9,084 bases of DNA from Thermofilum sp. (GTDB lineage: Archaea; Thermoproteota; Thermoprotei; Thermofilales; Thermofilaceae): positions 1 to 9,084 of the forward strand of contig JAJHRM010000100.1 in NCBI GenBank assembly GCA_020832965.1, given 5' to 3'. The position numbers were made by a program, and so were the translations under genes. Below the pieces are notes generated by a model. That model saw nothing but the letters and a program-made list of their open reading frames with translations, did no database searches and was not told the origin of the DNA. Shown here piece after piece: positions 1 to 6,409 of this stretch; within the stretch, counting starts at the first letter, position 1, and each line of letters opens with the position of its first letter.

Positions 1-1
1 T

Positions 2-547
2 AGGGGCCAGCTCGTGGATGTGACAGGGCATGGGACGTACCTCAGGGGCGTGATAACCGCCCAGCAACTAGTAGAGGTGGCGAAGCTCCTGCCAAAGGAG
101 GAGCTGGAGGAGCTGGTCAACAACATCTCACCTATTAAGGACTTCGTCGAGTTGGCAAAAAGGGAGTCGAGCATCCTCTTCCTCATCCACGTGCACGTAG
201 GCGACTGCGTGATTGTAGAGGGCATGCTTATCCCCTGGGACAAAATGGAGTTTGCAAAAGCCGTCATCAGGGACCTCAAAAAACGAGACCTGCATCCCGA
301 CGAGGTTTACCCGGCCGTCGAGCTGGATACGGAGGGTGGAAGGATATTCATAGCCCCCCTAATATTTGAGAGTAAAGATGATGATTATGAGGAAGAAAAC
401 CTAGGGGACCTCACGTCCGTAGGGGATCTAACCTTCGCCGTGCCCTGGTACGATATATCAACAGAGAATAAGGTTAGGTTAACGCGCAAAGATTTCGAAG
501 CGCTTGTGGCAAAGGGGAAGGGGTACATAAGGCTTTGGTGGGACTAA
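2..547 (+). CDS. Hypothetical protein, 5'-truncated by window edge
   Basis: I do not recognise this protein. The first available start is GTG at 14 (177 residues). The frame stays open to the window edge (codons AGG GGC CAG CTC precede the GTG), so the gene probably begins outside the window. The visible part is soluble. It has a charged helical stretch with KEELEELV near residue 28, then alternating hydrophobic strands (SSILFLIHVHVGD, residues 53-65) and a second strand-rich region (GGRIFIAPLIF). An acidic patch (KDDDYEEE) follows, then a tryptophan-containing tail ending IRLWWD. No signal peptide, membrane segment or catalytic motif is evident. The gene converges on the 582-1731 gene with a 34-base, A/T-rich gap. 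The reading frame is convincing because of its length and amphipathic pattern; the function is unknown. Confidence 0.6.
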   Translation, partial: RGQLVDVTGHGTYLRGVITAQQLVEVAKLLPKEELEELVNNISPIKDFVELAKRESSILFLIHVHVGDCVIVEGMLIPWDKMEFAKAVIRDLKKRDLHPDEVYPAVELDTEGGRIFIAPLIFESKDDDYEEENLGDLTSVGDLTFAVPWYDISTENKVRLTRKDFEALVAKGKGYIRLWWD

Positions 548-581
548 ACCTTAAAAACAAAAACAAATTATATTTTGATAC
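548..581 (-). terminator. T-rich terminator for the 582-1731 gene
   Basis: Read on the minus strand immediately after the TAA at 584-582, this gap has repeated T runs (TTTGTTTTTGTTTTTAA). Oligo-T tracts at a gene end are the usual archaeal transcription termination signal. The convergent gene on the plus strand has only A-runs here, so the signal is mainly for the minus-strand gene. No strong hairpin is seen. Confidence 0.45.
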
Positions 582-1331
582 TTAATTGACTACCACGTTG
601 GCTGGGTTCACTTGGTTCCCGTTCTGGTCGTAACAGTAGGCTTTCTCGCAGAAGTTGAAGCATATCACAGGTTTTCCCTTTACCTTGAACTCTACGGGCG
701 TAACTGCTAAAGTAAGACCACCTAGGTTTATGATAGAACAACGTCCTTTGGGTATCATCCCTTGGGATATTACCGTTATCAAGGAAGCCTTTAAGACCTC
801 TGCGACATCAGCTTCGTTTGTCCCCTCCACAGCGACGTTGAAGAGTTTTCCAAGCTCTTTAATTAAACCATAAGCGGTGTCAAACTTTGCCCCTGTAACA
901 CTCGCACGCGAGCTTAGGAAGTTTCTGAGCCCACTGTTTACGTACCATATGACCTTTGCTTTTCCTTGCTTTTGGAGGATGCCGTCCTGTATCATCTGCT
1001 TGACAGCACGCGGGAAATTATTTGCTAAGTCATGAAGGGCTTTGAGCTCGACCCTGTATGGACCTAGTCGCCCATCGTGTATACGTTTCCCCTTCGCCTC
1101 TTCGAGGACATCATCAAGCGTAGTGTGGTATGACTCTCGGAGAACTTTATCGACCTTGTCATAGAGCCCGCTCCCTTTCAGCGCGCGCGCGCGCTCCACT
1201 TCCTCATCAGGATTGTCTATTCTTAGACCCTCATGTCCAAGCTCTATGGGCTCAATCTTCTTGCCCTCTCTTCTAAGCACTTCCTTCAAGAAGCCTGCAT
1301 TATCGTCAACCACTTCGATGATGTATTTCAT
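582..1331 (-). CDS. C-terminal globular domain of a proline-rich, membrane-anchored protein (unknown function)
   Basis: I do not recognise this 249-residue domain. It starts with a strand (MKYIIEVVDDN), has a charged helical middle (LDDVLEEAKGKRIHDG, then LKALHDLANNFPRAVKQM) resembling a helix-turn-helix-like bundle, and ends in strands with two cysteines near FNFCEKAYCYD. The ATG at 1331 has no Shine-Dalgarno sequence, and the frame stays open upstream to 1526. There it encodes a Pro/Gln-rich linker (PGPSPLPKPTPQPQPG) running straight into the ATG, with no start codon before the stop at 1529-1527. The domain is therefore probably the C-terminal part of the protein that begins at 1731 or 1710, separated from it by frameshifts. 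A (GC)7 tract at 1181-1194 encodes ERARAL. With a membrane anchor and linker, this domain would lie on one face of the membrane; the fold and role are unknown. Confidence 0.6.
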   Translation of the reverse strand: MKYIIEVVDDNAGFLKEVLRREGKKIEPIELGHEGLRIDNPDEEVERARALKGSGLYDKVDKVLRESYHTTLDDVLEEAKGKRIHDGRLGPYRVELKALHDLANNFPRAVKQMIQDGILQKQGKAKVIWYVNSGLRNFLSSRASVTGAKFDTAYGLIKELGKLFNVAVEGTNEADVAEVLKASLITVISQGMIPKGRCSIINLGGLTLAVTPVEFKVKGKPVICFNFCEKAYCYDQNGNQVNPANVVVN

Positions 1332-1515
1332 GCCATTACTGTATACTTCTCTGGGGACTGGGTTTACTGGTCTAGGCTGGTTTCCTGGTTGTGGCTGTGG
1401 TGTTGGCTTTGGGAGTGGGGAGGGACCTGGGCTTATGGGTGGCTGGGGGCCGGGTAGAGGGGCTGTGGAAAAGGAGAGGGTGACGGACCTACGGGAGGCG
1501 GAGGAAGTGGCTGGT

Positions 1516-1731
1516 TTAGTGGTTTCCTAGGGGTCGAGGTCGGGAGTAAACTAGTGGTTTCCTGGTGACCGGGGGCTGGTGGTAGTCATCGTCTAGGGAT
1601 GAGTAGCGCCTGTAGCCCCAGGGTAGTGCTTGTACAACTAGGGCGTAAGCCAGAATTGCGGTGATGACGAGGAATGCCGCCACCCTCAACACTAGGTTTC
1701 TGTCCTTCATCAGCCTGGTAGAACCCGGCAC
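1516..1731 (-). CDS. N-terminal membrane anchor and start of proline-rich linker; frameshifted from the 582-1331 domain
   Basis: This 71-residue frame opens with GTG at 1731 and has an internal ATG at 1710 (MKDRN...), which is the more natural start of a signal-anchor. The segment LVLRVAAFLVITAILAYALVV is one hydrophobic transmembrane helix preceded by basic residues. After it come WGYRRY, an acidic DDD and a basic/proline stretch (PVTRKPLVYSRPRPLGNH) before TAA. Frame +1 continues without a break as a proline-rich run (RKPLNQPLPPPPVGPSPSP) to 1435, and the third frame continues it into the 582-1331 domain. Adding one C to the C-run at 1530-1533 and one to the C-run at 1445-1449 restores a single protein of about 383 residues. 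A TATA-like TTTTAAGC lies near 1770-1777. Confidence 0.55.
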   Translation of the reverse strand: MPGSTRLMKDRNLVLRVAAFLVITAILAYALVVQALPWGYRRYSSLDDDYHQPPVTRKPLVYSRPRPLGNH

Positions 1732-1769
1732 AGCCGAAAAGGCTTTTTCAATTAGATGGGCGAAAGTAA

Positions 1770-1777
1770 AGCTTAAA
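1770..1777 (-). promoter_or_regulatory. Possible TATA box for the 1731 gene
   Basis: On the minus strand TTTTAAGC lies about 40 bases before the GTG at 1731 and 60 before the ATG at 1710. This would place the transcription start near 1746. The match to the archaeal TATA consensus is moderate. The position, after the end of the upstream CARF gene, suggests that the membrane gene has its own promoter. Confidence 0.3.
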
Positions 1778-1852
1778 AGGATTAGACGCAGAAGCTTGTA
1801 ACCGAGAAGCTACTGATGGCTCCGCCAGCACTAACGTTGCATAAAAGCGAGG

Positions 1853-2737
1853 CTAGATTTCGGAAACGGGTACTGCCTCCCTTATTTGTCGTGCAGGAGG
1901 CCTTTGCTCTGGAACACCATTTAGGTTTATGTACGCCTCGGCAATAGCCTCCCCGAGCCTTGTCAGCCTTACTACCCTCGACTTCCCGTTCAGCTCCCTC
2001 ACCAGCAGACCCTTCTCCTCCATTTCCTTTATCAAGCGGCTATACGTCGCCTTGACAACCTGATCCCTCCAGTTCTCGTTCATCCACTGAATCAGCTGGG
2101 TAAGGCTACTCGCAGACCCATTCTTGAGGTAAAGCACCTCTAGTATCCTCATTTCCTTTTCAAGGTTTTTATCCTCCTCGGTACTCCGCTCCTTCCTTTG
2201 CTCCCTCTTTTTGATTCTCTTGCTCTCGTCAAGCAACAAGTCTATGCCTGGCTTCTCTATCTGCTGGACAGCTCCTGGGCTACTAGAAGCCCTAAGACTA
2301 TCCTTTTTAGCTATGAACCTCGCAAATTCCGGCGTATCGGGGTCAGGTATAAATTCGCCCAACTGTTCGGGCTGAACCGCGTAGAGCCCGCTCCTAGGAA
2401 ACATCATAGAAACACTAGTAACACACGCAACCATCAATGGAGGCATATCAGTGATGTCTATCAGGGTCTCCTTTTCCCTCTCGACCCACAAGACCTGGTA
2501 AAATTTGCTATACACACTCTGCTGGTTCAGCGGATTAACCTTGACAGTTACCGGCTGGAAGAATGAGAGCTTCTCGGCAAGCCTCTTCACATTGTAGCGC
2601 GACACGGCACCGTACCGGTCAGGCTTCTCGTCGTAGAAAAGGTAGACTCGCTCAATTGGATACTTCAGCCTGACTCGCTCGAAGCCCTCCAGTATCAGGT
2701 TTGGGTGGAAGCCTACGTAGTGCAGTGTAACTACCAT
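1853..2737 (-). CDS. CARF-like domain plus winged-helix transcriptional regulator
   Basis: The 294-residue product has the two-part layout of archaeal CARF-wHTH regulators (Csa3 and the HFX_2341/DUF6293-type group). Residues 1-125 form a Rossmann-like ligand-sensing domain. It has a first strand MVVTLHYVGFHPN followed by a helix, a second strand VYLFYDEKP, a helix, strand VTVKVNP, and a late strand and loop TLIDITDMPPLMVACVTS, where CARF proteins carry a D-[IL]-[TS]-G-like ligand loop. A long, highly charged segment (about 165-192, KRIKKREQRKERSTEEDK) links to a winged helix at about 193-270: helices EMRILEVLYL, LTQLIQWM and YSRLIKEMEEKGLL, then the wing KSRVVRLT. CARF domains in known families bind cyclic oligoadenylates or related nucleotides; whether this one does is inference. 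It is divergent from nurA-herA with a 254-base intergenic region, so it may regulate itself and that operon. Confidence 0.6.
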   Translation of the reverse strand: MVVTLHYVGFHPNLILEGFERVRLKYPIERVYLFYDEKPDRYGAVSRYNVKRLAEKLSFFQPVTVKVNPLNQQSVYSKFYQVLWVEREKETLIDITDMPPLMVACVTSVSMMFPRSGLYAVQPEQLGEFIPDPDTPEFARFIAKKDSLRASSSPGAVQQIEKPGIDLLLDESKRIKKREQRKERSTEEDKNLEKEMRILEVLYLKNGSASSLTQLIQWMNENWRDQVVKATYSRLIKEMEEKGLLVRELNGKSRVVRLTRLGEAIAEAYINLNGVPEQRPPARQIREAVPVSEI

Positions 2738-2779
2738 TGGTACGCCACTTCTGCCTCTATAACTAATTCACGTTACCAG

Positions 2780-2790
2780 TATATATACTT
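2780..2790 (-). promoter_or_regulatory. TATA box of the CARF-wHTH regulator gene
   Basis: The minus strand reads AAGTATATATA here, a strong archaeal TATA element. Its centre is about 48 bases before the ATG at 2737. A start about 27 bases downstream would give a leader of roughly 20 bases. It lies just upstream of GGTAAC (plus-strand GTTACC at 2772-2777), an arm of an inverted repeat that could be an operator. Confidence 0.55.
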
Positions 2791-2814
2791 AGTGTTATGA
2801 TTGTTGGGAAGTGT

Positions 2815-2890
2815 TTATGGTAACATTTTATTGCAACTATTTTCCCAGCTCCTCTCATCTATCCCTAGTAACAAAAAAATGCTACCATAA
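2815..2890. repeat. Inverted repeats in the CARF/nurA divergent intergenic region
   Basis: TTATGGTA at 2815-2822 is the exact reverse complement of TACCATAA at 2883-2890. The overlapping GGTAAC at 2819-2824 also pairs with GTTACC at 2772-2777. A further GTAAC is at 2868-2872. The A/T-rich spacing lies between the two divergent promoters, so these are candidate binding sites for the neighbouring winged-helix regulator. The arms are short (6-8 bases) in an A/T-rich context and could be chance. Confidence 0.35.
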
Positions 2891-2952
2891 TACCACTATA
2901 ATACGAAGATATTGACTGTTTTCTGTAGACTTGTCCGCGTTATTCTCGCGCC

Positions 2953-2960
2953 CTTTATAA
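2953..2960 (+). promoter_or_regulatory. TATA box of nurA-herA
   Basis: CTTTATAA lies about 35 bases before the nurA ATG at 2992, so transcription would begin around 2982-2985 with a leader of about 10 bases or less. A purine-rich GGGTGG at 2973-2978 would then fall outside the transcript. The first gene is therefore probably translated from a near-leaderless mRNA. Confidence 0.5.
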
Positions 2961-2991
2961 GAGATGGAGCACGGGTGGAACATGAGCGTAT

Positions 2992-3990
2992 ATGGCGTCC
3001 TTGACTAGGGCTGGCTACCTTGATGTTGATGTGGAAATGCTTGTGGAGAGGGTTAACCAGATATATAGGCAGAGGGGGGGCTACGTCCAGCTCACTCTTA
3101 CTGGCGAACTTGTAGCCCCATACCCCTACTTCAGGTTCGACGGCAGGGTTGTGAAGGGTCCACCCATATCTGAGGCTAGGTTCAGGGCTATCGAGGAGGT
3201 TCCACACAGGGAGACAGTTGTGTCTGTTGACGCTGCGGCCCGCATACTTTTCGATGCTGGGAGCTTTAAGATCGTCTCTGCCAAGGTTGCTGGAGGGGCG
3301 TGGAGGGGCGTCGAGCGCTTAAGGTTGATGGATACTGTTAAGAGGATTAGGGTGGTCGAGAGTCTAGACGAGGCTGCTGACTGGCTTGCAGAGATCGAGC
3401 TGGAGGCTGTAATTAATCTTGTGAAGAGCTACTCGGGGGCGTTGGTGCTCCTTGATAGGCCCCTAGTCTTTAGGGGCGGCTCGCTTTCTGGTAAGTTGTT
3501 CAGGCGCCTAGTTGAGAAGGATTGGAGGGTTGTCGGTTTGCCGAAGAGTAGCAGTGTTAGGCTTTCCAGTGGGGAGAGCGCACTGGGCTACGTTTCCAGG
3601 CTCGGTGGGAGGATTTTCAGGGACATGGCGTGGAGCTATTATCCACTGATCGAGGACGAGAAGCTAGGTGTGGGGATAGGCGTGGTTAAGCTTTCTCCTA
3701 GTGGCCCGGCTTTCCGGCTGGATGTCACCTGGGAAATTGCCCTCCGCGTGGACTTCGACTACCTTGCCGGAATGCTCGCCTACCTGCAGGACTTCTCCTC
3801 GCCAGGCTACCCGCTGCCGCTGAAGATCGTGCATAACCTCTCGCGGATAAGCGACGACGAGCTCTCCCTCGACAGGGAGCTACTGCTGGAGGAGCTCGGC
3901 GCGGGCAGGGCGTCCGTCGCCTCGAAGCTGCTGGAGGATAGCAGGGGGGCGGAGTTCAAGGCGAAGTACCTGTGGGGTGGTGTTCCTTGA
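2992..3990 (+). CDS. nurA: NurA-family 5'-3' nuclease (DNA end resection)
   Basis: At 332 residues this matches the usual NurA length. Family motifs appear in order: SVDAAA with the metal-binding aspartate D80, LLDRPL with D155, GLPKSSSVR (K185, R190), and the C-terminal signature YPLPLKIVHNLSRIS with H281. NurA is a Mn-dependent single- and double-strand DNA nuclease with an RNase H-like fold. It acts as a dimer docked on the HerA hexamer and, with Mre11-Rad50, makes 3' overhangs at double-strand breaks. The start is fixed at ATG 2992 because an in-frame TGA lies at 2983-2985. The stop overlaps the herA start by four bases (TTGA), so the two are translated together. No mre11 or rad50 is present in this window. 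Assignment is strong from motifs and from the herA neighbour. Confidence 0.9.
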   Translation: MASLTRAGYLDVDVEMLVERVNQIYRQRGGYVQLTLTGELVAPYPYFRFDGRVVKGPPISEARFRAIEEVPHRETVVSVDAAARILFDAGSFKIVSAKVAGGAWRGVERLRLMDTVKRIRVVESLDEAADWLAEIELEAVINLVKSYSGALVLLDRPLVFRGGSLSGKLFRRLVEKDWRVVGLPKSSSVRLSSGESALGYVSRLGGRIFRDMAWSYYPLIEDEKLGVGIGVVKLSPSGPAFRLDVTWEIALRVDFDYLAGMLAYLQDFSSPGYPLPLKIVHNLSRISDDELSLDRELLLEELGAGRASVASKLLEDSRGAEFKAKYLWGGVP

Positions 3991-5579
3991 AGCTCGGGGT
4001 GGTCGTTTGGGCTGAGGGCGTGACAGTGAAGTTCAGGATTGCGCAGGGGGCGGTCGTCGAGAGGGGGATGCTTGTTAAGGTTGCTGGGAAGGGTAGGACT
4101 TACATACTGAAGGTTGTTGACTTCAAGCCTGAGAGCCTCCTCACCCCAGCGGAGGTGGCGGTCATCAGTAGCAGGGCTGACAGAGGCGAGGGGGTGCAGC
4201 TGAGGGAGAAGGACCTGAGGCTTTACGACACGGCGATCTCAACGATCGTTGTGCAGATCGACGAGGACGGCGAGGTCCACGGGCCGAGCAGCGTCCCCCC
4301 TCTCTTCTCGGCCGTCGAGGAGCTGGAGGAGGGGGATCTGAGGGCCTTGAGGCTTCACATGGGGGACATCCCGATCGGGAAGGTAAGGTTTGGCCACAAA
4401 GTCGTAGATGTGGAGGTGGCTCTCGACGGCTCTAAGACTATCCCCCACCACGTGCTCGTCGTCGGCGGGACTGGCGCGGGTAAGAGCAACTTCGGGAGGG
4501 TGCTTGCAGGCTCGATCATGCATACGAGGGGCAGGTACAGCCTGGTGATCTTCGACTGTGAGAGCGAGTACCTGCTGGGCTCAAAACCCGGCGAGATGGG
4601 GCTTGCGCACTTGCCCCTCTCGGAGGAGTACCTCTTCCTCGTCACAGACAGGGTTCAGAGACCAGGAAGGGTCAGGGTAGAGCTGCCGGGGCTCGGGGAG
4701 GAGAGGAGCATCCCCGCCTACCCACTGAAGCTGGACATCTCTCGCCTCAGGCCGAGCGACTTCACCCTCACGGGTGAGTTCTCGGGGCCGCAGGAGGAGC
4801 TTCTCTGGGTGGCTTACAGGCAGTTCGGCGAGGAATGGGTCCACTACCTGGTCTCGGGCGAGGGCAGGGCTCTCTACTCCAGGCTCGGGAGGATGTCGGG
4901 CGTGAACACGATAAACGTCGCTAAGCGCAAGGTGAGGTACCTCACCGGTGACGGGGACATCTTCTGCAGGGACTGCGGCTACGACCTGGCAGGCGCGGTG
5001 CTCTCGATGGTCGCGAGGGGGAGGGTCGTCCTAGTCGAGACGCCCTTCGCCACGGAGGGCGAGGAGAAACTCCTGGCAACCGTGGTTGCGGAGAGGATTT
5101 TCAGAGCGTACGAGAAGATGAGGAAGGAGCTCCCGGAGAAGTGGAGCCAGCTCCCGCCGGTGCTCATCATGGTTGAGGAGGCACACCGCTACCTCGGCTC
5201 TCAGGTCCTAGGGGGGAAGGGGGAGGTGAGGGAGAACATCTTCACGGTCATCGCGAAGAGGGGCAGGAAGTACAAGGTGGGCGGGCTCTACATCACCCAG
5301 ATGCCAAGCGAGCTCATGGACGCGGTGGTGAGGCAGTCCCTGACAAAGGTCATCCTCTCGCTACCCACGAGGCCGGACTACTCAACCATGATAAGCCACA
5401 GCCCCTACCTGGACGACGCCGAGGCGGAGATCAAGACGCTTGACAGGGGAGAAGCAGTGGTGGTAAGCCAGCCGAGTGGCTTCAGGCTTGCGGTCTCCAC
5501 CAAGATTTACCAGTTCGAGGAGTATGCCTTGAGGCTAATACAGGAAGAGAGGCTGATGCTGCAACAGAAGGCGGCTTAA
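3987..5579 (+). CDS. herA: HerA-family hexameric DNA translocase ATPase
   Basis: I choose the TTG at 3987 as the start. It overlaps the nurA stop as TTGA and has GGGGTGGTG at 3974-3982 as a ribosome-binding site; GTG at 3972 would add five residues. In the 530-residue form a HAS-type beta-barrel occupies roughly residues 1-60. The FtsK/HerA ATPase core has Walker A GGTGAGKS (160-167), Walker B VLIMVEEAH (392-400), an arginine-rich KRGRKYKVGG (424-433, arginine finger region) and TQMPSEL (437-443). HerA forms a hexamer that pumps DNA into the NurA nuclease during end resection. Two oddities are seen: the post-strand motif reads FDCESEYL (189-196), where many HerA proteins have a DPHGEY-like sequence, and TQMPSEL has M where R is usual. 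There is also a CRDC pair at 327-330. All catalytic elements are present, so it is probably active. Confidence 0.9.
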   Translation: MKLGVVVWAEGVTVKFRIAQGAVVERGMLVKVAGKGRTYILKVVDFKPESLLTPAEVAVISSRADRGEGVQLREKDLRLYDTAISTIVVQIDEDGEVHGPSSVPPLFSAVEELEEGDLRALRLHMGDIPIGKVRFGHKVVDVEVALDGSKTIPHHVLVVGGTGAGKSNFGRVLAGSIMHTRGRYSLVIFDCESEYLLGSKPGEMGLAHLPLSEEYLFLVTDRVQRPGRVRVELPGLGEERSIPAYPLKLDISRLRPSDFTLTGEFSGPQEELLWVAYRQFGEEWVHYLVSGEGRALYSRLGRMSGVNTINVAKRKVRYLTGDGDIFCRDCGYDLAGAVLSMVARGRVVLVETPFATEGEEKLLATVVAERIFRAYEKMRKELPEKWSQLPPVLIMVEEAHRYLGSQVLGGKGEVRENIFTVIAKRGRKYKVGGLYITQMPSELMDAVVRQSLTKVILSLPTRPDYSTMISHSPYLDDAEAEIKTLDRGEAVVVSQPSGFRLAVSTKIYQFEEYALRLIQEERLMLQQKAA

Positions 5580-5602
5580 GTGTCTGGCTCCGCGCTTTCC
5601 TG

Positions 5603-5621
5603 AGGAGCTCCGTTAGCTCCT
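5603..5621 (+). terminator. Hairpin just after herA
   Basis: AGGAGCT, a five-base loop CCGTT and AGCTCCT form a perfect 7-bp stem starting 24 bases after the herA stop. It is followed by GTTGTATTTGC, only mildly T-rich. It could stabilise the 3' end of the nurA-herA mRNA or help termination. The downstream T-rich tract at 5769-5797 is a better archaeal terminator. Confidence 0.35.
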
Positions 5622-5719
5622 GTTGTATTTGCATGTCTTCCTGAAAAAATTTCGACGACACAAAACGAGAGCTGAAGGTATTATAGGGCATAAATTAATA
5701 GCCATCTCTCTAATCCTAG

Positions 5720-5797
5720 CTCTAAAACAAAAAGGAGAATACGCTTCCTTTTTAGAGATAAAAAGAGAATTCTTTTGCTCTTTCTTTTATTTCTCTT
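5720..5797. terminator. Bidirectional terminator between herA and vapC
   Basis: CTCTAAAA (5720-5727) pairs with TTTTAGAG (5750-5757), and AAGGA (5732-5736) can pair with TCCTT (5746-5750), giving an interrupted hairpin. On the plus strand it is followed by a pyrimidine/T-rich tract (TCTTTTGCTCTTTCTTTT, from 5771) suited to ending nurA-herA transcription. On the minus strand the left arm reads CTCCTTTTTGTTTTAGAG, suited to ending the vapBC operon. The rest of the herA-vapC gap holds no supportable gene. Confidence 0.4.
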
Positions 5798-6190
5798 AAA
5801 GCGTTAAGACTTTAACCCCCAGCATTTCCGCAGCTTCAGCCTGTGTACTGTCGCATGTCACAAGTTCTAAGTTTTTCTTTTTAGCCAATGCAATAAACAG
5901 TGCATCATAAATCGTTATATTGGCTTTTACTGCCATTTCGAGAGCGTCCAGGAGGTAGTTTTCCTGGGATTCCACGCGTAAGGCCTTGCTCTCCACTATA
6001 TCCTTAATGATTTCTCGTGCAGTGTCATGACTCATCTGGTTTCTCATAACCTTTTTCCATAAGGCGTTGGCAAGCTCCTTTGTGGATAAATCTAGTGTAA
6101 GTATGCCTTCCAGCATTACTAGTTAACCCTCTCCCACCCGGGCACCCTAGAGAAATACTTGACAAGGGCAGAGGAATCAATGACTCCCAC
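5796..6190 (-). pseudogene. vapC: PIN-domain toxin VapC, single-base frameshift
   Basis: Frame 1 starts at GTG 6190 and reads VIDSSALVKYFSRVPGWERVN, then hits TAG. Frame 2 (intact from ATG 6116) continues at once with LEGILTLDLSTKELANALW and runs to the TAA at 5798-5796. Adding one base near 6122-6126, for example a third A giving WERVKLVMLEG, joins them into about 131 residues, the normal VapC length. The join contains all four PIN acidic residues: D5 (VIDSS), E39 (KELANALW), D96 (IYDALFIA) and D114 (TCDSTQ). VapC proteins are Mg-dependent ribonucleases held inactive by their VapB partner. The GTG overlaps the vapB 3' end by 14 bases and has GAGGGAGG just upstream, a coupled arrangement. As written the toxin is inactive: the short frame from 6116 lacks the first catalytic aspartate. 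Whether the deletion is real is undecided. Confidence 0.75.
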
Positions 6191-6400
6191 GGTCCTCCCT
6201 CACACTTCCAACGGCAAAGCCTTCACGGCTAGGCTTCACACCAGCGAGAAGCCTATCCCACTTTTCAATCTGTCTCCGAAGCTTTACTTTCCAGGCGAGC
6301 TCCTCCAAAAACACTCTAACCTCCCTGCCAACATCAACGCCCCCTCTTCCAGAATCTCCTTAACTTCCCTAGGGATCCTTACACTTATAACTGAGCTCAT
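6177..6400 (-). pseudogene. vapB: Ribbon-helix-helix antitoxin VapB, single-base frameshift
   Basis: ATG at 6400 follows a strong ribosome-binding site (AGGAGGGGG). The product begins MSSVISVRIPREVKEILEEG, a typical ribbon-helix-helix strand and first helix. As written, the frame then turns to LMLAGRLECFW and stops at 6284. Adding one G to the five-G run (plus-strand C-run 6340-6344) restores GVDVGREVRVFLEELAWKVK and a basic/tryptophan tail (LRRQIEKWDRLLAGV) ending GSH-TGA at 6177. That gives 74 residues, the normal VapB size, with the stop inside the vapC start region. VapB binds its operator through the N-terminal ribbon and neutralises VapC through its C-terminus. The reconstruction is persuasive because the length, helix pattern and overlap all fit; the toxin gene next to it is also one base short. 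Confidence 0.75.
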
Positions 6401-6409
6401 CCCCCTCCT

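Noticed and set aside
1181..1194. (GC)7 run as a possible Z-DNA or phase-variable tract
   Set aside because: It encodes a plausible ERARAL helix in frame, and dinucleotide slippage was not supported by any nearby frame break.
1213..1530. Plus-strand glycine-rich frames opposite the proline linker
   Set aside because: They are the complement of proline codons in the minus-strand linker (glycine opposite proline), with no start signals of their own.
4239..5170. Several minus-strand frames of 60-95 residues inside herA
   Set aside because: They lie wholly within a confirmed herA gene and have the proline/arginine-rich composition of antisense shadows in G/C-rich coding DNA.
5482..5691. Minus-strand 69-residue frame (MPYNTFSSRF...) overlapping the herA end
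   Set aside because: Half of it is antisense to herA, there is no ribosome-binding site, the overlap carries a hairpin that explains part of it, and the composition after residue 35 looks like a frame shadow. A short peptide (MQIQQELTELLRKA) cannot be excluded.
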